Of a stretch of DNA of 64,000 nucleotides, positions 37,062 to 45,970 are shown piece after piece. The notes beneath the pieces are model-generated. The model searched no databases and was not told where the DNA came from. It saw only the letters and a list, made by a program, of their open reading frames with translations. Location: positions 558,001-622,000 of the forward strand of contig CAVXNP010000001.1 of the NCBI GenBank assembly GCA_963763305.1, in the 5' to 3' direction. Origin of the DNA: CAVXNP01 sp963763305 (lineage in GTDB: Bacteria; Pseudomonadota; Gammaproteobacteria; Xanthomonadales; Rhodanobacteraceae). A program made the position numbers and the translations under genes. Position 1 is the first letter of the stretch. The number at the start of each line of letters is the position of its first letter.

Positions 37062-38363
37062 CTAGTTGCTCTTCAGCTGCAGAGCGGGAGCGATCTGGCA
37101 GGCGCGCCAGGCTGGCAGCAGCCCGGCCAGCAGCGTGGTGCCGACCGCAAGCAGGAACGTGGCCAGCAGCATCGGCAGATCCAGATGGGCGAGCGCGGCG
37201 TAGTCGGAAGGTTGCCTGCGGACCAGCCACAGGCCTGCCACCGCCAACAGCAGACCGGCGACGCCCCCGGTCAGGCCGATCACCCCCGACTCGACCAGCA
37301 ACTGCATGAACAGCTCGCGACGCGAGGCGCCCAGGGCCCGGCGCACGCCCAGCTCGCCACTGCGGCGCAGGAACTTGGCCAGCATCAGCCCCACCGTGTT
37401 GACCAGGCAGACCAGCAGGAAGCCGAGCGCGAGCCAGGTCTGCAGCCGCACGTCACCTGGCACGACCTTGTTGTAGTCCAGCCATCCCATCACGTCGTGC
37501 AGCCGCACGTTCGGCGGCCGCTGGAAGCGACCCAGGGCCTTCTGCTCCTGCGAGTAGTGCACCAGGAACTGCTTGTACGCGGCGGCCCTGGCCGGGCTGT
37601 CCAGCTGGACCCAGAACTGCAGCCAGACGCAGGGCGCGGTGTCCATGTGGTCGGGGTCCGAACCGTTGCCCCAGCAGTCGGTCGAGCCGCTTCGGCCCAG
37701 CTTCAGCTCGTAGGCGGTGGTCAACGGCAGGAACACGCCCTCATCCTCGGCATAGCTGCCACTGTTGATGTCGTAGAAGTGCGGCGTCAGGCGCCAGCTG
37801 TCGAGCACGCCGACGATGCGGAATGCCCGGCCGTCCACGCGCAGCGTCTGGCCGGTGCTGTCACGGCCCTGGAACAGCTTCTGGTTGAGCTTGCGCGAGA
37901 TCACCGCCACGCGCGCATGGCCCTCGTCGTCGGCGTCGGTCCAGGGGCGGCCATACTGCAGCGGCACATCGAACATCTGGAAAAAGCCGTTGGTGGTGTA
38001 ACGGGCATCCTGGAAGAACGGCTCGATTGCCGACTCGGCCGGCTCGATCGGCACCGCGCCGCCCGTCATCAACGCCTGGCGATTCGCCCGCTTGGCATGC
38101 AGCAGGTTCATGCCATCCGTCCAGGTCACCTGGGCCGGCGGGTCATCGTGAGGCTGGTAGCCATCCATGTCCCGCGGATCGAGCTGCGGGTAGTACAGCC
38201 GTGCGCTCTTGCCCGGCAGCGGATCGCCGGAGAGTACGTGCAGCACGGTGAGCGTGGTCATGCTGGCGCCGATGCCCAACGCAATCGCCAGAACCATCAG
38301 TGCGGTCAATGCCTTGTTGCGCTTGAGGCTGCGCAGCGCCAGATCCAGGTAGTAGCCGAACAT
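37062..38363 (-). CDS. MacB-like ABC permease, class A, pair 2
   Basis: 433 residues, class A. MFGYYLDLALRSLKRNKALTALMVL, then GIGASMTTLTVLHVLSGDPLPGKS and YYPQLD. Cys pair in STDCWGNGS...APCVWLQFWVQLD. FLRRSGELGVRRALGASRREL in the cytoplasmic coupling loop and IAPALQLKSN at the end. Clearly the closest relative of the pair 3 copy. ATG 38363 is used because it matches the conserved N-terminus of the other class A genes. Confidence 0.88.
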   Translation of the reverse strand: MFGYYLDLALRSLKRNKALTALMVLAIALGIGASMTTLTVLHVLSGDPLPGKSARLYYPQLDPRDMDGYQPHDDPPAQVTWTDGMNLLHAKRANRQALMTGGAVPIEPAESAIEPFFQDARYTTNGFFQMFDVPLQYGRPWTDADDEGHARVAVISRKLNQKLFQGRDSTGQTLRVDGRAFRIVGVLDSWRLTPHFYDINSGSYAEDEGVFLPLTTAYELKLGRSGSTDCWGNGSDPDHMDTAPCVWLQFWVQLDSPARAAAYKQFLVHYSQEQKALGRFQRPPNVRLHDVMGWLDYNKVVPGDVRLQTWLALGFLLVCLVNTVGLMLAKFLRRSGELGVRRALGASRRELFMQLLVESGVIGLTGGVAGLLLAVAGLWLVRRQPSDYAALAHLDLPMLLATFLLAVGTTLLAGLLPAWRACQIAPALQLKSN

Positions 38364-38380
38364 GTCTTGGATGCTCCGTG

Positions 38381-39637
38381 TCAGGCCGCCCGGGTCGCCA
38401 CCACCGGCGGCACATTGGACGCGCGCCGGGCTGGTACGAACACCGCGCCCTGCCCCAGTGCCAGCACGGCGATGATCCCCGTCAGCACGTAGGCCACCGG
38501 CAGCCGGTCCATCTCGAAGTGCTGCATCAGCAGCATGTTCAGCCCCACCGCCAAAAGCAGGCCGACCACCGCACCGATGCCGGCAATCAGCAGGTTCTCC
38601 AGCTGGAAGTAGTGCAGGATGTCGACCTTGCGCGCACCCAGCGCGCGGCGCACGCCGATCTGCCGGTGCCGCTGGCCGACCCAGAAGCTGGTCAGGCCGA
38701 CGATGCCCGCGGCGGTCACCCCGAGCAGGATCAGGCACACCACGCCCATCAGCACCGCCATGCCGACGTCGGCACGGTAGGCCTCGGCGCGGATCTGCGC
38801 GAACGACTTGATGCTGTCCTGGTCATCCAGCACCCGCATCGGATTGGCCTTGTACAGCGCCGGCTTCACCGCATGCATGACCGCGTCCAGCTGGCCCGGC
38901 TTGGTGCGGATGGCGTAGCGCGAGAAGTTGGCATTCATGCGGACCGGTATCAGCGTGGCGTTCCAGACGAAGTCGTTGCTCCAGCTGCCGGTGGCCGGCA
39001 CCTGCAGCCGCTCGACCAGGCCGATGATGGTGCTGGGGGTACTGCCGCCATCCAGGTAGACCACCTTGCCCACCGCATCGCCCTTGGGGAACAGCTTGTC
39101 GCCCAGGGCACGGGTCATCATCACCAGCGCCGGCTCGTGCTGGTCGCGGAAGCCCCGGTTCTGCACGTCGGCGGCGGTGAAGTTGCGGCCGGCCACCAGG
39201 CGCAGGCCCAACGTCTTGAGCATGTTCTGGTCACTGAAATAGTAGGTGGTACGCGCCTCGCCTCCGCGAAGCTGGCTGTCGGGCTTGAGCGACACCGAGC
39301 TGTTCCAGGACGAGTTCAGCAATGGCAGCGAGTTGATCGGCGCCACCGACTGCACGCCTGGCAGCCCGCGCAGGGTAGCCAGGTCGGTCTGCAGCAGGCT
39401 GTCGAGCTTGTCCACGCTGCCGGCATCGTCGCCGCTGGGCGCGCCGACCCACTGCTGGGTGACCAGCATCAGGTTGTTCTCCTGCAGCCCGGTGGGACGG
39501 TTCACCCGGGCCACCCGCTGGCCGATGATGAACACCGCGTTGCAGACGATCGCCAGGGTCAGCGCGATCTGCAGCGCGATCAGGACCACGCCTGCCTTGT
39601 GTTTGCGCAGGGCCGCAATCATGGGATGGAGTGCCAT
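38381..39637 (-). CDS. MacB-like ABC permease, class B, pair 1
   Basis: 418 residues, class B. VLIALQIALTLAIVCNAVFII as first helix; NRPTGLQENNLMLV shared with the pair 4 copy; periplasmic core with LRLVAGRNFTAADV; C-terminal IGVRRALGARKVDILHYFQLEN; end SNVPPVVATRAA. Similarity in the N-terminal and coupling regions groups pairs 1 and 4, and pairs 2 and 3, separately. Nine bases after its class A partner. Confidence 0.88.
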   Translation of the reverse strand: MALHPMIAALRKHKAGVVLIALQIALTLAIVCNAVFIIGQRVARVNRPTGLQENNLMLVTQQWVGAPSGDDAGSVDKLDSLLQTDLATLRGLPGVQSVAPINSLPLLNSSWNSSVSLKPDSQLRGGEARTTYYFSDQNMLKTLGLRLVAGRNFTAADVQNRGFRDQHEPALVMMTRALGDKLFPKGDAVGKVVYLDGGSTPSTIIGLVERLQVPATGSWSNDFVWNATLIPVRMNANFSRYAIRTKPGQLDAVMHAVKPALYKANPMRVLDDQDSIKSFAQIRAEAYRADVGMAVLMGVVCLILLGVTAAGIVGLTSFWVGQRHRQIGVRRALGARKVDILHYFQLENLLIAGIGAVVGLLLAVGLNMLLMQHFEMDRLPVAYVLTGIIAVLALGQGAVFVPARRASNVPPVVATRAA

Positions 39638-39646
39638 GGTCGTTCC

Positions 39647-40963
39647 TCAGTTGGACTTCAGCTGCCACGCGGGTTGCACGCGCGACGCTCGGAAGGTGGG
39701 ATACAGGCCCGCCAGTACGGTGGCGATCACCGCCACCAGCAACGTGATCAGCAGCAGCGAGATATCGAGTCGAGCCAGGGTGGCAATGTCCTTGGGCAGC
39801 ACCCAACTGACGCTGGCCACCCCCACGCCGGTCAGCACCAGGCCCAGCACCCCGCCGGCCAGGCCGATGATGCCGGCCTCGGTCAGGAACTGCGCATAGA
39901 TCGCCGCGCGCTGGGCGCCCAGGGCACGGCGCACCCCGATCTCGCCGCTGCGGCGCAGGAACTTGGCCAACAGCAGCCCGGCCGTGTTGACCAGGCAGAC
40001 GATCAGCAGACCCAGCGCCACCAGCAGCGATACCCGCGTATCGCTGGGCACCACGTGCTGGGCATCGAGCCACTCTGGAATGTTGCGCAGCCGGTTGTTC
40101 GGCGCCCAGCTGAAGCGGCCGGCCGTCTGCTGCTCGCGCGCATAGCCGTCCAGGTACCGGCGGTAGGCGCTCACCTCGGCGGGCGTGTCCAGCTCGGCCA
40201 TGAACGCGATCCAGACACAACTGGAGTGCTGCAGGCCGACGAAGCCCGACTCGGCCGGCGTCTCGCTGCAATTGGTATTGCCGTTGTTGGGCAAACCGAC
40301 CGCGATGGCGCGCTCGAACGGCATGAAGACATCCTCGCCGCCGTCACTGAAGCCGCCGGTATTGCTGATGTCGTAGAACCGCGGCTGCGGGTTCCAGTCA
40401 CCCAGCACGCCGACCACGCGGTAGTCCTTGCCCTCGATGTTCAGGGTCCGGCCGACGCTGTTCTGGCCGTCGAACAGCTTCTGGTTGAGCTTGCCGCTGA
40501 TCACCGCCACGGCGGCGCGCTGGCGGTCCGCATCGGCGCCCCAGCCACTTCCATAGCGGAATGGCACGTCCAGCATCGGGAAGAACTCACCGTAGACGGC
40601 GTGCCCGCTGACGTTGATCGGGTGCTTGGTGGCATCGGCCGGCACTACCGACGGACTGATCTGGTACATCGCCGACTGCCGCGTGGCCCGATGCGCGCGC
40701 ATCAGCGCGATTGCGTCGGTGTAATCCATCGCATTGGGCGGCTCGCCGTCCTTGTTGCCGGCCTTCGGACCCCACATGTCGACCTGGGGCACGAACAACT
40801 TCGATGACTTCCACGGGATCGGGTCTCCGGACACCGCCCGGAATACCGAGTAGGTGGTCATCGATGCGGCCACGCCGAAGCCGATGGCCAGCACCATGAG
40901 CAAGGTCAGGCCCGGGCTGCGTTTGAGACTGCGCAGGGCAAGTTCGAGGTAATAGGCGAACAT
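39647..40963 (-). CDS. MacB-like ABC permease, class A, pair 1
   Basis: 438 residues, class A. MFAYYLELALRSLKRSPGLTLLMVL, then VSGDPIPWKSSKLFVPQVD. Cys pair in NTNCSETPA...SSCVWIAFMAELD. Coupling loop FLRRSGEIGVRRALGAQRAAI; end RVQPAWQLKSN. It is the first permease after the ATPase gene (42 bases), hence the pair most likely to be the ancestral partner of the ATPase. Confidence 0.88.
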   Translation of the reverse strand: MFAYYLELALRSLKRSPGLTLLMVLAIGFGVAASMTTYSVFRAVSGDPIPWKSSKLFVPQVDMWGPKAGNKDGEPPNAMDYTDAIALMRAHRATRQSAMYQISPSVVPADATKHPINVSGHAVYGEFFPMLDVPFRYGSGWGADADRQRAAVAVISGKLNQKLFDGQNSVGRTLNIEGKDYRVVGVLGDWNPQPRFYDISNTGGFSDGGEDVFMPFERAIAVGLPNNGNTNCSETPAESGFVGLQHSSCVWIAFMAELDTPAEVSAYRRYLDGYAREQQTAGRFSWAPNNRLRNIPEWLDAQHVVPSDTRVSLLVALGLLIVCLVNTAGLLLAKFLRRSGEIGVRRALGAQRAAIYAQFLTEAGIIGLAGGVLGLVLTGVGVASVSWVLPKDIATLARLDISLLLITLLVAVIATVLAGLYPTFRASRVQPAWQLKSN

Positions 40964-41005
40964 GGGGAAGCTCCGTGGGTAGGCGGGCGACTGACGCAGA
41001 TCCGG

Positions 41006-41719
41006 TCAGGACTGCGCCAGGTGCGCGCCTTGTGCGCGAAAACGCGGCTCTTCGGCCAGGTCGACCACCTGCCCGTCGATGATGTGCACGTTGCGCTGCG
41101 CCCGGGCCGCCAGCTCCGGATCGTGGGTGACCATGACGATGGTGGCGCCTTCGCGGTGGATCTCCTCGAGCAGTTCCATCACGCCGCGGGCCATCTGCGT
41201 GTCCAGGTTGCCGGTCGGCTCGTCCGCCAGCAGCAGCCGCGGGCTGCCGGCCAACGCGCGCGCAATCGCCACGCGCTGCTGCTGGCCGCCGGAGAGTTCG
41301 GCCGGGTAGTGCTTGATGCGCGAAGCCAGGCCGACCCGCTCCAGCGCGTCCATGATCCGCTGCTTGCGCTCGGCCGATTTCATGCCGCGATAGCGCAGCG
41401 GCACCTCGACGTTGTCGTAGACGTTGAGGTCGGGAATCAGGTTGAACGCCTGGAAGATGAAGCCGATCTTCTCGTTGCGGATCTTCGAGCGCTGGTTGTC
41501 GTTGAGCTTGCTGACCTCGACCCCATCGAGGTGGTATTCCCCGCCGCTGAAAGTTTCCAGCAGGCCGGCGATGGTCAGGAAGGTGGTCTTGCCGGAACCG
41601 GACGGGCCGGTCACGGCGACGAACTCGCCCTCCTTCACGTTGATGTTGAAATCGCGCAGCGCGTAGGTCTCCACCACTTCGGTGCGGTAGACCTTGGCCA
41701 GGTGAGTCATCTTGAGCAT
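41006..41719 (-). CDS. MacB/LolD-type ABC transporter ATPase
   Basis: 237 residues, a stand-alone nucleotide-binding domain of the MacB/LolD class. Walker A GPSGSGKTT, Q-loop FIFQAFNLIPDLNVYDNVEVPLRYR, signature LSGGQQQRVAIARAL, Walker B LLLADEPTGNLD and H-loop VMVTHDPE are all present. It is the only ATPase in the cluster and must serve all four permease pairs if they work as ABC transporters. ATG 41719 (MLKMTHLAKVYRTEVVETYALRD) starts at the canonical position. The HlyD-type gene is 172 bases upstream; the gap holds a repeat. Confidence 0.93.
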   Translation of the reverse strand: MLKMTHLAKVYRTEVVETYALRDFNINVKEGEFVAVTGPSGSGKTTFLTIAGLLETFSGGEYHLDGVEVSKLNDNQRSKIRNEKIGFIFQAFNLIPDLNVYDNVEVPLRYRGMKSAERKQRIMDALERVGLASRIKHYPAELSGGQQQRVAIARALAGSPRLLLADEPTGNLDTQMARGVMELLEEIHREGATIVMVTHDPELAARAQRNVHIIDGQVVDLAEEPRFRAQGAHLAQS

Positions 41720-41746
41720 GGTTGCGTCCTTCGGTGGTGGTTGTGG

Positions 41747-41887
41747 CCCCCTCTCCCCTCGGCGACCTTGTCGGGAGTCCCCTTGCGGGTGAGAGGGCTG
41801 GGGTGAGGGTTCGGAACTTGCCAGTACACCACGCAAGCCCCGTACCCTCATCCGCCCTTCGGGCACCTTCTCCCGGTGGGAGAAGGG
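41747..41887. repeat. CCCTCTCC/GGAGAAGGG repeat inside the transporter operon
   Basis: Between the adaptor and ATPase genes are CCCTCTCCCCTCGGCGACC, GGGTGAGAGGG, and a second palindrome CTTCTCCCGGTGGGAGAAGGG. The sequence parallels the insertion in valS. It fills most of the 172-base gap and could reduce read-through to the downstream genes. Confidence 0.75.
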
Positions 41888-41891
41888 AAAA

Positions 41892-43163
41892 TCAATCGCT
41901 GATGGCGACCCGGTCGGCGCCCTTGAAGCTGTCGGTACCGGAGACCACGATGCGGTCGCCTTCCTTCAGGCCCTCCAGGATTTCGACCTTGTCGATGCTG
42001 CTGGCGCCCACCCGGATCGGCTTCTTCTGCGCGATGCCTTCGTGCACCAGGTAGGCGTAGTTGCCGCCGGATTCGTCGACGAACGAGCCGCGCTGCACGG
42101 TCAGCACGTTGTCGCGCTTGTCCAGCAGGATGCGCACCGACAGGCGCTGGTTCTGGCGCAACTGCTTGGGCGTGTCGCCGGCAAAACGCAGGCGGGCAGC
42201 GACCTGGCCATTGACCACCTCGGGCGAGATCGCGCTGACCAGGCCCTTCCAGGTATGTCCGTTGCCGGTGATCTCGCCAGCCATGCCGATGCCCAGGTCG
42301 CGGGCAAAGCTCTCGGGCACCTGCATCTCCACCTGCAGGGCGGACAGGTCGATCACGCTCAGCAACTGTGCGTCCTTGGCCACGGTGGCGCGCTCGGCGA
42401 TGAACAGCTGGCCGACCTGGCCGTCCACCGGCGACTTCACATTGAGGTCGTCGACCTGGCGTTGCAGGTCCTTGACCAGCAGCAACTGGCGCTCGTGCGC
42501 GAGCTTCTTCGACTCCACCTCGAACTTCAGACTGGCGTCGTCCATGCCCAGATCCGATTGCGCGTGGGCCAGCGCGATCTTTGCCTTCTGCAGGGTGTCC
42601 CTGGCGCGGTCGACGTCCATGCCCGGTACCGCGCCCTTGGCGAATGCCTTCTGGTTGCGGTCCAGGTCGCGCTCGGCCGCCTGTTCGTCGATCCGGGCGT
42701 TGTCATAGGCTTTCTGCAGGATCGAGCGCTGCTTGCGGGCATCGATCTGCGCGCGCTGGTATTCCACTTCCATCGCGTCGGCGTTGGACTGCTCCTGCGC
42801 CAGCTTGTTGGTCAGCTCCGGGCTGACGATGGTGGCCAGCACCTGCCCCTGCTTGACCGTGTCGCCGGCGTGCACCTTCAACGTGACCGCGCCGCCGGAG
42901 GTGGCGTACAGGGTCGGGCTGACGGCGGCCACCACCTTGCCCTCGGCCGCGATGTCGCGCACGAACAGGCCACGCTCGACGGTGGCGAAGGAAAGCCGCG
43001 AAGCGCTGACCGACGCGTCGGCGGAGAACAACCGCATCGCTCCGGGCAACACGAGCGCCAGCAGCGCAAGCACGGCAACGCCGGCTCCGGCCAGCAGCAG
43101 TTGCCGCTTGCGGTTGGTTTTGACTTCGACCAGGCGGTCCTGCGCAGAGGTGTCGCGAATCAT
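41892..43163 (-). CDS. HlyD/MacA-type periplasmic adaptor of the permease cluster
   Basis: 423 residues. One N-terminal membrane helix (about 22-42), then a lipoyl-like half (SGGAVTLKVHAGDTVKQGQVLATI), an alpha-helical hairpin of about 140 residues rich in Ala/Gln/Asp, the second lipoyl half (LNVKSPVDGQVGQLFIAERATV) and beta-barrel domains (VEMQVPESFARDLGIGM, VTGxG-type turn). This is the membrane-fusion component that couples an inner-membrane transporter to the outer membrane; no TolC-like gene lies in the window. First gene of the cluster, with a sigma-54 promoter 46 bases before ATG 43163. Confidence 0.9.
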   Translation of the reverse strand: MIRDTSAQDRLVEVKTNRKRQLLLAGAGVAVLALLALVLPGAMRLFSADASVSASRLSFATVERGLFVRDIAAEGKVVAAVSPTLYATSGGAVTLKVHAGDTVKQGQVLATIVSPELTNKLAQEQSNADAMEVEYQRAQIDARKQRSILQKAYDNARIDEQAAERDLDRNQKAFAKGAVPGMDVDRARDTLQKAKIALAHAQSDLGMDDASLKFEVESKKLAHERQLLLVKDLQRQVDDLNVKSPVDGQVGQLFIAERATVAKDAQLLSVIDLSALQVEMQVPESFARDLGIGMAGEITGNGHTWKGLVSAISPEVVNGQVAARLRFAGDTPKQLRQNQRLSVRILLDKRDNVLTVQRGSFVDESGGNYAYLVHEGIAQKKPIRVGASSIDKVEILEGLKEGDRIVVSGTDSFKGADRVAISD

Positions 43164-43208
43164 ATCGATATCCAGCGCCGCGGGTGGAACGGCTTCTGGT
43201 CGGTATGG

Positions 43209-43224
43209 AGCAAACCCCGTGCCA
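43209..43224 (-). promoter_or_regulatory. Sigma-54 promoter of the transporter cluster
   Basis: Read on the minus strand the site is TGGCACGGGGTTTGCT, a full match to the consensus TGGCACG-N4-TTGC(A/T) with correct spacing. The -24 GG is at 43223-43222 and the -12 GC at 43211-43210, which predicts a start near 43198 and a leader of about 35 bases before the adaptor gene. The cluster encodes an NtrC-family activator, which such promoters require. Confidence 0.85.
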
Positions 43225-43292
43225 GCCGGTGTCTGGCACTGAAAAGCACATGAAATCAACAGCTTGACTTCGCGCTGCGGCGATGCGGATGG

Positions 43293-43346
43293 TGTCCGCG
43301 GACAGTACCCGGACAAACGGACAGCGGCCGGCGGACAGCCCGGACA
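43293..43346. promoter_or_regulatory. Candidate enhancer sites (GGACA cluster)
   Basis: A perfect 12-base palindrome TGTCCGCGGACA (43293-43304) is followed by four more GGACA pentamers at 43311, 43319, 43333 and 43342. They lie 70-120 bases upstream of the sigma-54 promoter, where NtrC-type activators bind. A looser TGTC-N4-GACA also occurs at 43411-43422 inside the proA terminator loop. Binding by the cluster's own regulator is inferred. Confidence 0.6.
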
Positions 43347-43398
43347 CGAGGGGCGCCATGCGGGCCGGCGGTCGCCCGCGCATCCGGCGGCAGGCAGG

Positions 43399-43432
43399 AA
43401 AAAGGCCGGGTGTCGCAGGACATCCGGCCTTT
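43399..43432 (-). terminator. Terminator of the arginine/proline operon
   Basis: On the minus strand AAAGGCCGG and CCGGCCTTT form a stem around a 14-base loop, ending in a run of five T. It follows the proA stop by about 40 bases. Confidence 0.85.
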
Positions 43433-43472
43433 GCCCGGCGCCTCCGTGGCGCGCGATTACGCTACGGGGATA

Positions 43473-44753
43473 TCAGGCAGCGGCCTGCCCCGCCGCCGGC
43501 CCATGCCGCACCTGGCCCTGCCCGCGCAGCACGAAGCGCTCGATGGTCAACGACTCGGCACCCATCGGCCCGTACGAGTGCAGTCGGGTGGTGGAGATGC
43601 CGATCTCCGCACCCAGCCCCAGCTCGCCACCGTCACTGAAGCGCGAGGAGGTGTTGATCATCACCACCGCCGGCCCGCAGCGCGTGCACGAAGCGGTCGG
43701 CCACGGCCATGTCCTCGGTCACGATGACCTCGGTATGGTCGGAGCCGTAGTGGCGGATGTGCGCGATCGCCGCATCGACGTCGTCGACCACCTTGACCGC
43801 CAGCTTCAGGCTGAGGAACTCGGCCGCATAGTCTTCCTCGGTGGCCGGCTGCATGTCGGCATACAGGGCGCGGGCGCGCTCGTCTCCAAGCAGTTCCACG
43901 CCCTTGTCGGCCAGTGCCCTGGCCACGCGGGGCATGAAGCTGGGCGCGATGTCGGCATGCACCAGCAGCGTCTCGATCGAATTGCAGGCGGCCGGCCGCG
44001 TGGTCTTGCCGTCGATGGCGATGTCGAGCGCCTTGTCCGGGTCCGCCGCCTTGTCCACGTACAGGTGGCACACGCCCTTGTAGTGCTTGATCACCGGCAC
44101 GCGCGCGTTCTCGGTGACGAACCGGATCAGCCCTTCGCCGCCGCGCGGGATGATCAGGTCGACGATGTCCGACAGCTGCATCAGCTCCAGCATCGCCTCG
44201 CGGCTGAGGTCGTCCAGCAGCATCAGCGCATGCTCGGACAGCCCCGCCTCGCGCAGCGCGCCGCGCAGGCAGGCGGCGATCGCCCGGTTGGAACGCACCG
44301 CCTCCGAGCCGCCGCGCAGAATCACGCCGTTGCCGGCCTTGATGCACAGCGCCGCAGCGTCGGCGGTGACGTTGGGACGGGCTTCGTAGATCATCGCCAC
44401 CACGCCCAGCGGCACGCGCACGCGCTCGATGGTGAAGCCCTTGTCGGAGGTCTCGTGGTGGGTTACCTGGCCGACCGGGTCCGGCAGCGCTGCAACCTGG
44501 CGCAGCGCGTCGGCGATGCTCGCTCGACCCGTCCGTGGTCCAGCGCCAGGCGATCGAGCATGGCCTCGCCGATGCCCTTCTGGCGGGCCGCGTCCATGTC
44601 CTCGGCGTTGGCCGCCAGGATCGCGTCGGATTGGGCCTGCAGGGCGTCGGCCATCGAGCGCAGCAGGGCGTTCTTGGCCTCGGTGGAAAGTTCGGCGATC
44701 TGTTCGGACGCCTGTTTGCACTTGAGCGCGGATTCGCGCACGGATGCGTTCAT
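43473..44753 (-). CDS. proA: Glutamate-5-semialdehyde dehydrogenase, with two frameshifts
   Basis: NADPH-dependent reduction of glutamyl-5-phosphate in proline synthesis. The N-terminus (MNASVRESALKCKQASEQIAELS) reads from ATG 44753 to about 44520, where the frame changes; the middle part has VPLGVVAMIYEARPNVTADAAALCIKAGN and the catalytic-Cys region (KTTRPAACNSIETLLVH). A second change near 43675 returns to the first frame for VMINTSSRFSDGGELGLGAEIGIST and the end RGQGQVRHG. The two shifts compensate in total length, giving about 427 codons, the family's usual size. The ATG overlaps the proB stop as ATGA. Indel errors in the assembly are the likeliest explanation. Confidence 0.88.
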
Positions 44754-45914
44754 GGGAATACTCCATTGTCGACGGTGACCAGGTCGTCCCGATGCACCAC
44801 GTTTTCGCCGTAGCTGTAACCCAGCCGGCTCTCGATCTCGCGCGTGTGGCTGCCGGCGATCTGGTTGATCTCGGCGGCGCCGTACTGGGCGATGCCACGG
44901 GCCACCGGATCAGGTTGCCGGCGTCGTCGGGCTCGACGATCTCGACCATGTCGCCGCGCTGGAAGTCGCCGTCGGTTCCCAGGATGCCCTTGGGCAGCAA
45001 CGAGGCGCCTTCGTCGCTGATCGCCCGCGCCGCACCCGGGTCGACCCGGATATGCCCGGGCACCGCCGGCACATGCCGCAGCCAGTATTTGCGCGCCTGC
45101 AGGCGCGGCGTATTGGTGCGCAGCAGCGTGCCCTGCAACAGGTCGCGCGAGAGCAGATTCACCACCTCGGCTGTCGCGGCCATTGAAGAGCATCGTCTCG
45201 ATGCCGGCCGCCGCGGCTTTCTCGGCCGCCTCCAGCTTGGTGCGCATGCCGCCGGTGCCGACCGAGCGTGCCGGGGTCGCCGGCCATGGTCATGATCTCG
45301 GGGGTGATCTCGGAGACCTCGTTGATCGGCTCGGCCGTGGTGTCGCTGCGCGGGTCGGCGGTGTACAGGCCATCGATATCGGTGGCGATCAGCAGCATGT
45401 CGGCATCGACCAGCGCGGCGATGATCGCCGCCAGATTGTCGTTGTCGCCCAGGGTCAGTTCGTCGATCGCCACGGTGTCGTTTTCGTTCACCACCGGCAT
45501 CACCTTGTGCCCGAGCAGCTCCATCAGGGTGGCGCGCGCGTTGAGGTAGCGACGGCGGTCGCGCAGGTCGTCGTGGGTGAGCAGCACCTGCGCCAGCGGG
45601 CGGTCGAACAGCCGTTGCCACAGCGCCACGGTCTGGGTCTGGCCGAGCGCGGCCATCGCCTGGCGCGCGGCATTGCTGGTGTTCTCGGGGGAGTGGTCCT
45701 GCAGCAGCATGCGGCCGGCGGCGACGGCGCCGGACGATACCAGCACGATCTCGCGACCGGAGGCGTGGCAGGCGGAAATGAACTGGGCCAGGCCCAATGC
45801 GTAGCGGGTGCTGAGCCCGCCGCCGTCCGCGGCGAGCAGGCTGCTGCCCACCTTGAGTACGGCTCGCCGCCAGGGCGGCACGGTTTGCTGTCTGAACTTT
45901 CTGAGCTGGGTCAT
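44750..45914 (-). CDS. proB: Glutamate 5-kinase, with three frameshifts
   Basis: First step of proline synthesis. The amino-acid-kinase domain reads from ATG 45914: VLKVGSSLLA, IVLVSSGAVAAG, VVNENDTVAIDEL and LGDNDNLAA. The frame changes near 45275, between EIMTMAGDPGT and VGTGGMRTKLEAAEKA; again near 45178, where one base seems missing between FNGRDS and AEVVNLLSRDLL; and near 44907, where ATCCGG stands for an expected ATCCCGG, between DDAGNL and PVARGIAQYGA. The last part, with the PUA domain GDFQRGDMVEIV, ends at 44750. It follows argH by 56 bases. Confidence 0.88.
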
Positions 45915-45970
45915 CGTCCTCGGTCAGGTTGCGGCAGAACCCGCCGGCACTGCCGACGGGACCCCGTACT

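Larger units (their letters stand above)
43164..43472. other. Regulatory region between proA and the transporter cluster
   Basis: 309 bases between the adaptor start and the proA stop, both on the minus strand. They hold the sigma-54 promoter, the GGACA motif cluster and the proA terminator described separately. No ORF here looks coding. Confidence 0.7.
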
